Shown: positions 52,398 through 61,869, counted from the first letter of the stretch. The stretch is DNA of 64,000 nucleotides from an uncultured Phocaeicola sp. (GCA_948566455.1 CAOYQO010000012.1:34452-98451); one strand, 5' to 3'. Notes: generated by a model not told the origin, from the sequence alone. Translations and numbers: made by a program.

Positions 52398-53084
52398 CTA
52401 TTTCCGTGCCGCCACTGCCAGCAATACTCCCAGCACAATGCCCAGCAATGCCGCAAACAATACGCGCATGTCCGGTGGAAGCATGAAAGTAATGGTGTGT
52501 GCAGGATACCAGAAGAACGGGATTGTCTTCTTAAAAACGAAGTTCCATTGAACGTTCCAGTTCAGTCCGGTGATGATTTTCGTCATCGGGATAGGAGTGA
52601 TAAGACTCTTAATAGAACCGCCGCACATCAGGATATGAGTATCTGTTATTTTATGGAAAGTCATGAATACCGGAGCAAAGATTGTGTTCATCGTTACCGA
52701 TATGGCCAGCGCCACCAGCACCTTATCGAGAGACATCGCTTCACTTGTAAACGTTGCGGCAGCATTTGCCATTCCCATATACTCCATGAACTGCGGCACA
52801 CCTTTTGAAAAGATAATCATAGCGGCATTGATACCCATACCAAGTATGCCCCATACCACCATGCGCGGAATAATACCGAAACCCTTCCGGTTGTACACTC
52901 CCGCACTGATTCGTAATCCCAGCACTTCGCCCAACGAAGACAGAATGGCAAACTTCAGAAAGCTCATCACCATGCCGTGTTCAGCATTGAACGACTTATA
53001 CCAGTCATAAACCGCGTCACTCAAAAAGAAGGGTAGAAAGACTACCACTACCAGAATAATAAACAGGAAATCTTGCTTTTTCAT
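52398..53084 (-). CDS. Membrane protein, possibly Mpv17-like
   Basis: The 228-residue protein has about five membrane segments (7-24, 45-62, 75-97, 125-145 and 200-225). Its C-terminal part (WNFVFKKTIPFFWYP, then MRVLFAALLGIVLG) recalls the Mpv17/PMP22 family, an assignment I make with moderate confidence. Function unknown. It is a single gene with a TATGTTTG box (53116-53123, minus) upstream. Confidence 0.7.
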   Translation of the reverse strand: MKKQDFLFIILVVVVFLPFFLSDAVYDWYKSFNAEHGMVMSFLKFAILSSLGEVLGLRISAGVYNRKGFGIIPRMVVWGILGMGINAAMIIFSKGVPQFMEYMGMANAAATFTSEAMSLDKVLVALAISVTMNTIFAPVFMTFHKITDTHILMCGGSIKSLITPIPMTKIITGLNWNVQWNFVFKKTIPFFWYPAHTITFMLPPDMRVLFAALLGIVLGVLLAVAARK

Positions 53085-53195
53085 TGAAAAGACGTGTTTT
53101 TCATTAATAATGCGACAAACATACTAAAAAACTTTCAATATCAAAGCAAGATGATAACAAAATAAACAATATTGTAACTAATATGAATCCGAATA

Positions 53196-54347
53196 TCATT
53201 TTTTCTTCAAGAAACGTTTAGCCAAGTATTTTCGTATGGGTTCGTCATACCACTTCAAACACAAATAGGCCAGTAATATATTCCATGCATAAACACATAA
53301 GGCAACCTGCCAGGTCTGCTCTAAAGTAAAGAGTTGATTTTTAATCAACCATGCATAGAACAGATACATGAACGGATAATGTATCACATAAATCGGATAA
53401 GAGATATCTCCCAGAAACTTACATATCTGAGTTGACTTTTTATCCGTAGTAGTTCCCGATGCTCCTATCCATACAAGGACTGGGAAAGCTACAATAATAC
53501 AAAATGCTTCATAAAGGCCATTTGTGCAAATCGGCTCCGCACCTTCCAGATAGGGTACTGAGAACAAAGCAATCAATACAATGGTACATATCCAGAACGC
53601 GCCTTTCACCTTCATAGGCTTGAAGTTACGCGACATAAGCATCCCCACAGAAAACGGGAACAGCATTCTCAACAACCCACCGCCAAAGTTTACACCGTCC
53701 AATGTCCATCCTACACCTATATTTCCATAACCGGAAACATCGAAGACCGCGAATAGCGCCAATGCCACTCCCAACAATACAACGAGCACAGTCAGCGCCT
53801 TATTAGATAAGCGACGAATAAACAAAGCATAAAGAATATTACCTATATATTCAAAGAACAATGACCAGCAAGGCCCGTTCAATGGAAACATCTCACCGTT
53901 GCCACGAACTTCATAACCTACGCCCGGCATTGCGGGAATAAAGAATATCGTGCAAAGCAGAGACAGCATTATCATGGAGATGCCGATATGTGTTCCATCC
54001 CATTGCACGGAACCCTGAATACAAAATGTAATAGCCCCCAAGACAGCCCCCATTATCACCATAGGATGAAGACGTATCAAACGACGCCTAAAGAAATCTT
54101 TCATTGTAAGACTCTTACCCCAGCGGTCATCATAGGCATAGCCAATAACGAAACCTGAAAGGATAAAGAAAAAATCTACGGCTAAATATCCATGATTGAA
54201 CGTCGTAATCATGGTATCGCTTGCAAAAGCATAGCCTTCGAATATATGATACCATATTACCATAAGGGCCGCTACACCACGAAGTCCGTCCAGAAGATCG
54301 TAATGCGCCTTGGTATCCGAAAAAGCTGCTGAGGGGGTATTAGACAT
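53196..54347 (-). CDS. Acyltransferase family 3 membrane protein
   Basis: The 383-residue protein has some ten membrane helices. It opens with YDLLDGLRGVAALMVIWYHI, the conserved start of the OafA/YrhL acyltransferase family, including the His and the RG motif; RRLIRLHP follows near 88-95. Such enzymes acetylate or acylate surface sugars. The substrate is unknown. It is a single gene with a TAAGTTTG box (54383-54390, minus). Confidence 0.92.
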   Translation of the reverse strand: MSNTPSAAFSDTKAHYDLLDGLRGVAALMVIWYHIFEGYAFASDTMITTFNHGYLAVDFFFILSGFVIGYAYDDRWGKSLTMKDFFRRRLIRLHPMVIMGAVLGAITFCIQGSVQWDGTHIGISMIMLSLLCTIFFIPAMPGVGYEVRGNGEMFPLNGPCWSLFFEYIGNILYALFIRRLSNKALTVLVVLLGVALALFAVFDVSGYGNIGVGWTLDGVNFGGGLLRMLFPFSVGMLMSRNFKPMKVKGAFWICTIVLIALFSVPYLEGAEPICTNGLYEAFCIIVAFPVLVWIGASGTTTDKKSTQICKFLGDISYPIYVIHYPFMYLFYAWLIKNQLFTLEQTWQVALCVYAWNILLAYLCLKWYDEPIRKYLAKRFLKKK

Positions 54348-54414
54348 TTGTTTCTTAGTATTAAGTTAATATTTTCAGATGGCAAACTTACATAATTTTA
54401 TCAATTCCCTAAAA

Positions 54415-54447
54415 AAAAGAGACTGCCTTTTGAAGACAGTCTCTTTT
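54415..54447 (-). terminator. Terminator of spt
   Basis: AAAAGAGACTG (54415-54425) pairs perfectly with CAGTCTCTTTT (54437-54447), and on the minus strand a T-run follows. It lies 27 bp after the spt stop. Confidence 0.85.
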
Positions 54448-54473
54448 CATTTTATCTGATTTTAGGAAAATCC

Positions 54474-55661
54474 TTATTCAATCACTCCGAGTTCACGGAA
54501 ACATTTCGTCAACTTCTCGACAGCATAGTCTACCTGCTCTTTGGTGTGAGTAGCCATCAATGCTACGCGTACCAGCGTATCTTGCGGTGCACAAGCGGGC
54601 GGAATAACCGGATTGATGAAGATGCCTTCGTCAAACGCCATCTTAGTTACGATAAATGTTTTTTCCGCATCACGCACATACAATGGAATGATAGGAGATT
54701 CAGTTTCACCGATTTCGAAACCGGCATCACGGAATTTCTTCAATGCATAGTTGGTGATGTCCCACAAACGTTGCTGACGCTCCGGTTCGTTCATAATGAT
54801 GTGAAGAGCTTCACGGGCAGCAGCAGTAGCAGCAGGCGTGTTACTTGCCTGGAATATATAAGAACGGGCATTGTGGCGCAACCAGTTGATTACCGAAGCA
54901 TCTCCGGCAACAAATCCACCGATAGAAGCCAGTGACTTGCTGAACGTACCCATAATCAGGTCGATATCATCCGTCACACCGAAATGATCGCAAACACCAC
55001 GTCCCTGTTTTCCGAATACACCCAATCCGTGTGCTTCGTCCACCATGATGCTGGCATTGTATTTCTTCTTCAAACGTACGATTTCGGGGAGATTGGCAAG
55101 GTCGCCTTCCATAGAGAAAACACTATCCACCACGATCAGTTTGATAGCATCCGGCTCGCATTTCTGGAGTTCTTTTTCCAGATCGGCCATATCGTTATGT
55201 TTATACTTTAATTGAGTAGAAAAGGAGAGGCGGCGACCATCTACGATGGAAGCGTGCACGCGGTCGTCACAGATAATGTAATCGTTACGTCCCGTCAATT
55301 GCGGAATAACACCCTCATTTACAGTAAATCCGGTGGAAAAACAGAGTGCATCGTCTTTTCCGACAAACTCAGCCAGTTCTTTTTCCAACTCTACGTGTAT
55401 ATCAAGAGTTCCATTTAATAAACGGGAACCTGCACAACCTGTACCGTATTTATCTGTGGCAGCTTTTGCGGCTTCTATTATTCTTTTATCGTAAGTCAGT
55501 CCCGTATAAGCATTCGAACCGAACATCAGGACTTTTTTACCATCCATCAACACCTCAGTATCCTGATGGCTGTCAATTGTGCGGAAATAGGGGTATACGC
55601 CCATTGCCATATATTGCTGTGGCAGGTCGTATTTCGCCAATTTGTCTTGTAGTAATCCCAT
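54474..55661 (-). CDS. spt: Serine palmitoyltransferase-type enzyme
   Basis: The 395-residue protein is an alpha-oxoamine synthase. It has the glycine-rich GTGCAGSRLLNG segment, DEAHGLGVFG with the PLP-contacting Asp and His, and the PLP lysine in GTFSKSLASIGG. It closely matches the Bacteroides serine palmitoyltransferase as I remember it. The alternative of 8-amino-7-oxononanoate synthase is less likely, since no biotin genes are near and a lipid kinase gene is divergent. It would make 3-ketosphinganine, first step of Bacteroides sphingolipids. A -7 box TATCTTTG lies at 55726-55733 (minus). Confidence 0.9.
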   Translation of the reverse strand: MGLLQDKLAKYDLPQQYMAMGVYPYFRTIDSHQDTEVLMDGKKVLMFGSNAYTGLTYDKRIIEAAKAATDKYGTGCAGSRLLNGTLDIHVELEKELAEFVGKDDALCFSTGFTVNEGVIPQLTGRNDYIICDDRVHASIVDGRRLSFSTQLKYKHNDMADLEKELQKCEPDAIKLIVVDSVFSMEGDLANLPEIVRLKKKYNASIMVDEAHGLGVFGKQGRGVCDHFGVTDDIDLIMGTFSKSLASIGGFVAGDASVINWLRHNARSYIFQASNTPAATAAAREALHIIMNEPERQQRLWDITNYALKKFRDAGFEIGETESPIIPLYVRDAEKTFIVTKMAFDEGIFINPVIPPACAPQDTLVRVALMATHTKEQVDYAVEKLTKCFRELGVIE

Positions 55662-55725
55662 GAAATGTTTATTATATAATATGAAATATTTAACTCTTAG
55701 TTACAAGCCTTTTGAAAACAGGGGG

Positions 55726-55836
55726 CAAAGATAGCAAAATATGTGCTTATCTGTTCTTTTTTTACTAAAAAATATATTTGCCCATGGATTAAAGCCCACT
55801 CTATGGTTAAAAATTCAAGTATTTGTATTACTTTTG
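55726..55836. promoter_or_regulatory. Divergent promoters of spt and the lipid kinase
   Basis: TATCTTTG on the minus strand (55726-55733) serves spt. TACTTTTG on the plus strand (55829-55836) serves the kinase gene starting at 55872. Both fit TAnnTTTG. Confidence 0.55.
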
Positions 55837-55871
55837 CCATTTATAAAATTGCATAGTGAAACAACCCTTGC

Positions 55872-56903
55872 ATGGACGAAGAAAAAAAGAAAATATCATT
55901 CATTATAAATCCGAAATCCGGCACGCAGAGTAAAGAGCAAATCCTCCATTTGCTCGATGAAAAGCTGGATAAGACAAAGTATGCCCAAGAGGTAATCTAT
56001 ACCGAATATGCCGGACATGCTGTTGAAATTGCTGCACAAAAAGCAAAGGAAAATGTGCATGCTGTAGTGGCTATTGGCGGTGACGGTACGATCAACGAAA
56101 TAGCCCGCTCGCTGGTGCATACAAAAACTGCATTGGGCATCATTCCGTGTGGTTCGGGAAACGGACTTGCACGCCACCTGCAAATTTCGATGGAGCCTAA
56201 AAAGGCGATAGAAATCATCAACGAAGGAATTATAGACGTCATCGATTACGGAAAAATCAATGAAGTACCTTTCTTCTGTACCTGCGGTGTGGGTTTCGAT
56301 GCTTTTGTCAGCCTGAAGTTTGCAAAGGCGGGCAGGAGAGGACCTCTTACCTATTTAGAAAAGACTCTACTGGAGAGCCTGAAGTATCAGCCCGAAACTT
56401 ACGAACTGGAAACGGAAGACGGTACCTTAAAGTATAAGGCTTTCCTGATAGCCTGCGGCAACGCTTCGCAATACGGAAACAATGCGTATATAGCTCCACA
56501 GGCCATGCTGACGGACGGATTACTGGACGTGACCATCCTTGAGCCTTTCACGGTGCTGGATGTGCCCTCCCTGTCTTTCCAACTATTTAATAAAACTATA
56601 GATCAAAATAGCCGCATCAAAACTTTCCGCTGCCAGACACTGCGCATCCACCGTACAAAACCGGGGGTAGTGCACTTTGACGGGGATCCCATGATGATGG
56701 GGGAAAACATTGACGTGAAAGTAATCAAAGAAGGATTGCAGGTAATCATCCCCCGGTATGCCGAAAAAGACTCTTCGAATGTATTGCAACGGGCACAGGA
56801 TTATATAAATGGCCTGAAGCAGATCAATGAGGAGATTGTGCATAAGAACAAGATGATATTGGATAAGAGCAAAGAGCAGATTAAGAAGTTAACGAAAATC
56901 TGA
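55872..56903 (+). CDS. Diacylglycerol/sphingoid kinase family protein
   Basis: The 343-residue protein has the DAGK catalytic fold: NPKSGT near residue 13, GGDGTINEIA and GSGNGLARHL as the nucleotide-binding loops, and the C-terminal beta domain with HFDGDP. The family phosphorylates diacylglycerol, sphingoid bases or ceramide. Divergence from spt suggests a sphingolipid substrate, which is inference. The last 50 residues are a lysine-rich helical tail. Confidence 0.92.
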   Translation: MDEEKKKISFIINPKSGTQSKEQILHLLDEKLDKTKYAQEVIYTEYAGHAVEIAAQKAKENVHAVVAIGGDGTINEIARSLVHTKTALGIIPCGSGNGLARHLQISMEPKKAIEIINEGIIDVIDYGKINEVPFFCTCGVGFDAFVSLKFAKAGRRGPLTYLEKTLLESLKYQPETYELETEDGTLKYKAFLIACGNASQYGNNAYIAPQAMLTDGLLDVTILEPFTVLDVPSLSFQLFNKTIDQNSRIKTFRCQTLRIHRTKPGVVHFDGDPMMMGENIDVKVIKEGLQVIIPRYAEKDSSNVLQRAQDYINGLKQINEEIVHKNKMILDKSKEQIKKLTKI

Positions 56904-56924
56904 GTTTTTTATAAAATAAATCTG

Positions 56925-57004
56925 TATTTTTGCGCGTCATTAGCAATTAAGCGTGTGCCCGACAGCGCAGCCAAATTGTAAATTGTAAATTGTAAATTGT
57001 AAAT
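56925..57004 (+). promoter_or_regulatory. aspS promoter and AAATTGT tandem repeat
   Basis: TATTTTTG (56925-56932) fits the -7 box. The leader contains four perfect copies of the heptamer AAATTGT (56973-57000) plus four further bases, directly before the aspS start. A change in repeat number would alter leader length. Confidence 0.6.
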
Positions 57005-57010
57005 ATAAAG

Positions 57011-58768
57011 ATGTTTAGATCACACACCTGCGGAGAACTTCGTATCTCCGATGTCAATAAGCAAGTAACGCTGGCAGGTTGGGTGCAGCGCAGCCGCAAA
57101 ATGGGAGGCATGACATTCATTGACCTCCGCGACCGTTACGGTATCACCCAGTTAGTTTTCAACGAAGAGGTAGACGCCGCACTTTGCGAGAACGCCAACC
57201 GCCTGGGACGCGAATTCGTCATTCAGATTACAGGAACGGTGAACGAACGCTTCAGCAAGAATGCTAATATCCCGACCGGAGATATTGAAATCATCGTATC
57301 GGAACTGAATGTGCTGAATGCAGCCCTGACACCTCCGTTCACCATCGAAGATAATACGGATGGTGGCGACGATATCCGCATGAAATACCGTTATCTGGAT
57401 TTGCGCCGTCCGTCGGTACGCAGAAATCTGGAACTCCGCCATAGAATGACCATTGAGGTACGCCGCTACCTGGACAGCCAGGGTTTCATCGAAGTGGAAA
57501 CTCCTGTACTGGTAGGCTCTACTCCGGAAGGTGCACGTGACTTCGTGGTACCCTCACGCATGAATCCGGGACAGTTCTACGCTTTGCCGCAAAGCCCGCA
57601 GACCTTGAAGCAATTGCTGATGGTATCCGGTTTCGACCGTTACTTTCAGATTGCCAAGTGCTTCCGTGACGAGGACCTTCGTGCCGACCGTCAGCCGGAA
57701 TTTACTCAGATAGACTGTGAAATGTCTTTCGTGGAACAGGACGACATCATCAACCTGTTTGAAGGTATGACGAAATATCTGTTCAAAGAAATCCGCGGTG
57801 TGGAATTGGAAGGTCAGTTCCAGCGTATGGCATGGGCGGACGCCATGAAATATTATGGTAGCGACAAACCCGACTTGCGTTTCGGCATGAAGTTCGTAGA
57901 GCTGATGGATATACTGAAAGGTCATGGCTTCTCTGTATTTGATAGCGCCGAATACATCGGTGGTATCTGTGCCGAAGGTGCTGCACACTACACCCGCAAA
58001 CAGCTGGATGCACTGACGGAATTTGTGAAGAGACCGCAGATTGGTGCAAAAGGTATGGTTTACGCCCGTATAGAAGAAGACGGAAGTGTAAAATCGAGCG
58101 TTGACAAATTCTATACGCAGGAAGTACTGCAACAGGTGAAAGAAGCTTTCGCTGCCAAACCGGGTGACTTAATTCTGATTTTGAGCGGTGACGACACCAT
58201 GAAGACGCGCAAGCAGCTTTGCGAGCTTCGCTTGGAAATGGGTAGCCAACTGGGATTGCGTGATAAGAATACATTCGCATGCCTGTGGGTTGTAGACTTC
58301 CCGATGTTTGAATGGAGCGAGCAAGAAAACCGCTTGATGGCTATGCACCATCCGTTCACCCATCCGAAGGATGAAGATATAGCCTTACTGGACACTGATC
58401 CGGCAGCAGTACGTGCCGATGCTTATGATATGGTAATCAACGGTGTGGAAGTTGGTGGCGGTTCAATCCGTATCCACGATCCGAAGTTGCAGGCAAAGAT
58501 GTTCGAAATCCTGGGCTTCACTCCTGAAAAAGCAGAAGAACAATTCGGATTCCTGATGAATGCATTCAAATACGGTGCACCTCCTCATGGTGGTCTGGCA
58601 TATGGGCTTGATCGTTGGGTATCTCTCTTTGCCGGATTGGATAGTATTCGTGACTGCATCGCATTCCCGAAGAATAACAGTGGACGTGACGTGATGCTGG
58701 ATGCTCCTGCGGCACTTGATCCGTCTCAGTTGGACGAACTGAATCTGATCGTAGATATCAAAGAATAA
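57011..58768 (+). CDS. aspS: Aspartyl-tRNA synthetase
   Basis: The 585-residue class II synthetase has the N-terminal OB-fold anticodon-binding domain (residues 1-110), motif 2 FRDEDLRADRQPEFTQID (about 218-235), the bacterial insertion (GAD) domain in the middle, and motif 3 GLAYGLDRW near 537. It is the full bacterial length. It charges tRNA-Asp; the bacterial-type insertion is present. The gtrA-type gene follows 17 bp later. Confidence 0.97.
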   Translation: MFRSHTCGELRISDVNKQVTLAGWVQRSRKMGGMTFIDLRDRYGITQLVFNEEVDAALCENANRLGREFVIQITGTVNERFSKNANIPTGDIEIIVSELNVLNAALTPPFTIEDNTDGGDDIRMKYRYLDLRRPSVRRNLELRHRMTIEVRRYLDSQGFIEVETPVLVGSTPEGARDFVVPSRMNPGQFYALPQSPQTLKQLLMVSGFDRYFQIAKCFRDEDLRADRQPEFTQIDCEMSFVEQDDIINLFEGMTKYLFKEIRGVELEGQFQRMAWADAMKYYGSDKPDLRFGMKFVELMDILKGHGFSVFDSAEYIGGICAEGAAHYTRKQLDALTEFVKRPQIGAKGMVYARIEEDGSVKSSVDKFYTQEVLQQVKEAFAAKPGDLILILSGDDTMKTRKQLCELRLEMGSQLGLRDKNTFACLWVVDFPMFEWSEQENRLMAMHHPFTHPKDEDIALLDTDPAAVRADAYDMVINGVEVGGGSIRIHDPKLQAKMFEILGFTPEKAEEQFGFLMNAFKYGAPPHGGLAYGLDRWVSLFAGLDSIRDCIAFPKNNSGRDVMLDAPAALDPSQLDELNLIVDIKE

Positions 58769-58785
58769 GAGTAGGTTAGTTTGTT

Positions 58786-59175
58786 GTGAGAGAGTCGAGA
58801 CGCATCTTCCGTTTTGCGGTAATCGGTACGCTGAATGCCCTGATTATAGCAGCAGTCATCTGGCTGATGATGGATGAACTGGACATCGACTATATGCTCT
58901 CTAACATAACTGCTTACGTCATTGCACAGACTCATAATTTTATCTGGTGCAAGCACTGGATATTTCCTTTGGATGATAAAGAAAAGAAGAGCAACACCTG
59001 GAGGCAGGTGTTGCTCTTTTCTATCGCTTTCGGAATGGCGTATCTGGCGCAATTCCTATTTCTGATAGTGTTGGTCGAGGCACTGAATTGTGATGAATAC
59101 CTGGCTCAGTTCCTGGGACTGTTCATCTACGGAGGCGTGAATTTTATAATGAACAGGAGAATCACGTTCCGTTAA
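58786..59175 (+). CDS. GtrA family membrane protein
   Basis: The 129-residue protein starts with GTG and has four membrane helices (about 8-28, 35-54, 76-97, 103-122) and the family pattern FAVIGTLNA, HNFIWCKHWIF and NFIMNRRITF. GtrA proteins are thought to move lipid-linked sugars across the inner membrane. It probably shares the aspS transcript. Its coding sequence contains a strong hairpin (58987-59018). Confidence 0.9.
   Translation: MRESRRIFRFAVIGTLNALIIAAVIWLMMDELDIDYMLSNITAYVIAQTHNFIWCKHWIFPLDDKEKKSNTWRQVLLFSIAFGMAYLAQFLFLIVLVEALNCDEYLAQFLGLFIYGGVNFIMNRRITFR
58987..59022 (+). terminator. Intragenic terminator-like hairpin in the GtrA gene
   Basis: Arms of 14 bp (58987-59000 and 59005-59018) are perfectly complementary around a GAGG loop and are followed by TTTTC. 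The shape is that of an intrinsic terminator, but it lies in the middle of an intact coding sequence. Confidence 0.5.
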
Positions 59176-59240
59176 CGTTTTATCAAACTGCGTTTGCTGC
59201 GCTTTTATCAAATTGCGCTTTATCGAATTGCATTTTAATC
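59176..59240. repeat. Degenerate tandem repeat after the GtrA gene
   Basis: Words of the type TTTTATCAAATTGCG recur about four times with decay from GtrA stop to the 3' end of aguB, which the last unit overlaps. Confidence 0.4.
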
Positions 59241-60119
59241 GAGAAAGCGTTTCGTCAATCCACCGTATTCATCGATACGGCGATCGCGTAGGAAAGGCCA
59301 CCAACGGCGTACATTTTCCGAACGATCCATATCTATTTCCACTACTATATTTTCCGGACGGTCGTTTCCGGCTTGTGCAAGGAATTCTCCTTGCGGACCT
59401 GCTACAAAACTATTTCCCCAGAATTGGATGCCATTCGTCTGCATGGATGGATCGGGTTCGTGACCGACACGGTTAACGGAGATAACGGGAAGTCCGTTGG
59501 CTACGGCATGGGCACGCTGGGAGATAATCCAGGCGTTGAGCTGACGTGCCTTTTCATCATCGGCGTCACTGCTTTCCCAGCCAATGGCGGTGGGGTAGAT
59601 TAATAATTCGGCACCTTTCAATGCCATCAGACGGGCAGCTTCAGGATACCACTGATCCCAGCAAACAAGTACACCCAACTTTCCGAGAGAGGTTTGGATA
59701 GGTTCGAAACCTATATCTCCAGGGGTGAAGTAGAACTTTTCATAATAGGCCGGATCGTCGGGGATATGCATCTTGCGATATTTTCCGGCAATGCTTCCGT
59801 CACGGTCAAAAACAACGGCGGTATTATGATAGAGTCCCGGGGCACGTTTCTCAAATAGGGAGGTTACCAATACGATCTTATTGGCAGCGGCCAGTTCGGA
59901 ATAAAATCCGGTGGAAGGGCCGGGAATGGTTTCCGCCAGATCAAACAGTTGCGTGTTTTCAGTCTGACAGAAATACAGAGAGTTGTGCAGTTCTTGTAAT
60001 ACAACCAGTTGCGCACCATGTGCAGCACAGGCTTCTATGCTTTTAGCCAGGTTCATCAGGTTCGTACGAAGATCTGCTGTATTGGCTTGCTGAATAATTC
60101 CGACTTTTATTTTTCTCAT
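59235..60119 (-). CDS. aguB: N-carbamoylputrescine amidase
   Basis: The 294-residue nitrilase-fold enzyme has the catalytic triad: Glu in VVLQELHNS (about 42), Lys in RKMHIPDDP (about 117), and Cys in GVLVCWDQWYPEAAR (about 152). It cleaves N-carbamoylputrescine to putrescine, CO2 and ammonia. It lies 12 bp after aguA, which makes its substrate; together they turn agmatine into putrescine. Full family length. Confidence 0.95.
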   Translation of the reverse strand: MRKIKVGIIQQANTADLRTNLMNLAKSIEACAAHGAQLVVLQELHNSLYFCQTENTQLFDLAETIPGPSTGFYSELAAANKIVLVTSLFEKRAPGLYHNTAVVFDRDGSIAGKYRKMHIPDDPAYYEKFYFTPGDIGFEPIQTSLGKLGVLVCWDQWYPEAARLMALKGAELLIYPTAIGWESSDADDEKARQLNAWIISQRAHAVANGLPVISVNRVGHEPDPSMQTNGIQFWGNSFVAGPQGEFLAQAGNDRPENIVVEIDMDRSENVRRWWPFLRDRRIDEYGGLTKRFLD

Positions 60120-60131
60120 ATCTTTCTAATT

Positions 60132-61175
60132 TTATTTCAATACACCGGCAGGGTACTGCATCGTAACACAATGGAGTGATCCATGCTGCTTGATCAGTGC
60201 CCGGCAATCAATGCCTACAATCTCATATTCCGGGAACGCTTCCTGCAAGACTTCTTTAGCACGTTGGTCATTCTCCGGCTGACGATAAGTAGGATAAAGC
60301 ACTGCATCATTCATTATCAAGAAATTGGCATACGTTGCGGGGAGGCGTTCGCCCTCTTCCTCAATTTTGTCTACCATAGGCAATGCCAACAGACGATAGG
60401 GGTTTCCATTCAAAGTACGGAAGGTTTTCAGTTGCTCTTCCATTTGATGTAGAGCTTCGTAATGTTCATCCTGCGTATCGGTGCATTGCACATAGGCAAT
60501 AGTATCCGGTGAGCAAAGACGAGCGAGCGTATCGACATGACTATCCGTATCATCTCCTGCCAAATACCCATGATCGAGCCAAAGTACCTGTTTCAGATGA
60601 AATACAGAACAGAGATAGTCTTCGATTTCATCGCGGCTCATCTGTCCGTTACGATTGGGAGAAAGCAAACACTCAGACGTGGTGAGCAATGTTCCCAAAC
60701 CGTCGCTCTCAATGGAACCACCTTCCAGAATAAAGCCCAGACGATTAACATACCGCCCATTCAGGAAACCGGATTCCACAGCCTGACGGGTAATCAGATT
60801 GTCTTTATCTGAAGCGAATTTCAGCCCCCAGCCATTGAACATGAAATCAAGAAGCGAAGCGCCTTCTGAATCCAACATGGTAATTGCACCATGATCACGC
60901 GCCCAAGTATCATTCGTTTCACACTCCATGAAACGGACATTCTGCATATTGACGGTAGCTGAAATCTGCTTTTTGACCTCCTCCGGTTCGGGAGTTACGA
61001 TCAGAAGCAATTCCCGTTGGGCTATTTCGCGTGCGATAGCGGCAAAACAGGCTTGTACCTCCGTAAGCATATGCGCCCAGTCAGTTCCGGCATGGGGCCA
61101 AGTCAGCTGTATTCCGCTTTGCGGCGCCCATTCGGCAGGTAAAACAGCATTGAATGTATCACTCATATTTATCAT
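60132..61175 (-). CDS. aguA: Agmatine deiminase
   Basis: The 347-residue protein is a Porphyromonas-type peptidyl-arginine-deiminase fold enzyme. Features include TWPHAGTDWAH near 25, the acidic TWARDHG motif, DTDSHVDTLARL with the catalytic His, and the nucleophilic Cys in GSLHCVTMQ close to the end. It hydrolyses agmatine to N-carbamoylputrescine. The start overlaps the upstream stop by ATGA; an ATG nine bases later is also possible. Confidence 0.95.
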   Translation of the reverse strand: MINMSDTFNAVLPAEWAPQSGIQLTWPHAGTDWAHMLTEVQACFAAIAREIAQRELLLIVTPEPEEVKKQISATVNMQNVRFMECETNDTWARDHGAITMLDSEGASLLDFMFNGWGLKFASDKDNLITRQAVESGFLNGRYVNRLGFILEGGSIESDGLGTLLTTSECLLSPNRNGQMSRDEIEDYLCSVFHLKQVLWLDHGYLAGDDTDSHVDTLARLCSPDTIAYVQCTDTQDEHYEALHQMEEQLKTFRTLNGNPYRLLALPMVDKIEEEGERLPATYANFLIMNDAVLYPTYRQPENDQRAKEVLQEAFPEYEIVGIDCRALIKQHGSLHCVTMQYPAGVLK

Positions 61176-61714
61176 TCTTTCTTTTCTTCTTTCGGCTTGC
61201 GGTCAAAGAACGGATTCTTGGTCGAAGCACTGACCGGAATAGCATACACGGATCTGCATCCCGGCAACCACTCCAATTGCTGTGCAGCAAGTCCGGCAGA
61301 GAACATCACACGGGTATCCACACGCAAATCGGCTGCCGTGGCACAAGCCGAACCGATAGCTATACCTACATCGACCGAATTCACGGCACAAGGCACACCT
61401 TCAGGGCGTCCCGCACAAGTGGGGTAACCACAATGGCCGCAATTCAATCCTTGCACCTGCTCGCGCGTACCTATTATAATTACACATTCAGCCTGCAAAA
61501 TGTTGGCGGCATCCCGCAAAAAGAACTTCATTCCGTGTTCTTCCACCATGGCAACCATCTTGTCCGACAATACTTTTAAATCGTCTCCGGTGACCATGGC
61601 TATTTCAATTATATCTACACCTTTTCCTTTCGGAGCGGTACGGGCAGCAGTCATCATCTGCCTTGCTACGTCCAACACATGTTCGTGGCGGCTTGCACGT
61701 TCGTTCTGTATCAT
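61172..61714 (-). CDS. DUF2148-type ferredoxin-like protein
   Basis: The ATG at 61714 gives 180 residues; the longer frame has no support. The cysteine cluster CGHCGYPTCAGRPEGVPC (about residues 97-114) is typical of DUF2148 proteins with an Fe-S cluster, and another Cys pair follows. Function unknown. It is the first gene of the aguA-aguB operon by a 4-bp overlap. A TATCTTTG box lies at 61743-61750 (minus). Confidence 0.87.
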   Translation of the reverse strand: MIQNERASRHEHVLDVARQMMTAARTAPKGKGVDIIEIAMVTGDDLKVLSDKMVAMVEEHGMKFFLRDAANILQAECVIIIGTREQVQGLNCGHCGYPTCAGRPEGVPCAVNSVDVGIAIGSACATAADLRVDTRVMFSAGLAAQQLEWLPGCRSVYAIPVSASTKNPFFDRKPKEEKKE

Positions 61715-61869
61715 AATTCTCACTTTTATTAAAAACTGATAGCAAAGATAATGCAAATTGAGTGCAGAACTTTCATGCTTGCATGAAAATGTTATGCAAA
61801 AATGCAGCTTATCTTATTTAAAGATACTGATTTCAGCCAAAAATCCGCCGTTTTTTCAGAATTCCTTTC

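Noticed and set aside
54474..55661. Biotin synthesis enzyme (8-amino-7-oxononanoate synthase)
   Set aside because: The fold is shared, but no biotin genes are near, and the sequence and the adjacent lipid kinase fit serine palmitoyltransferase better.
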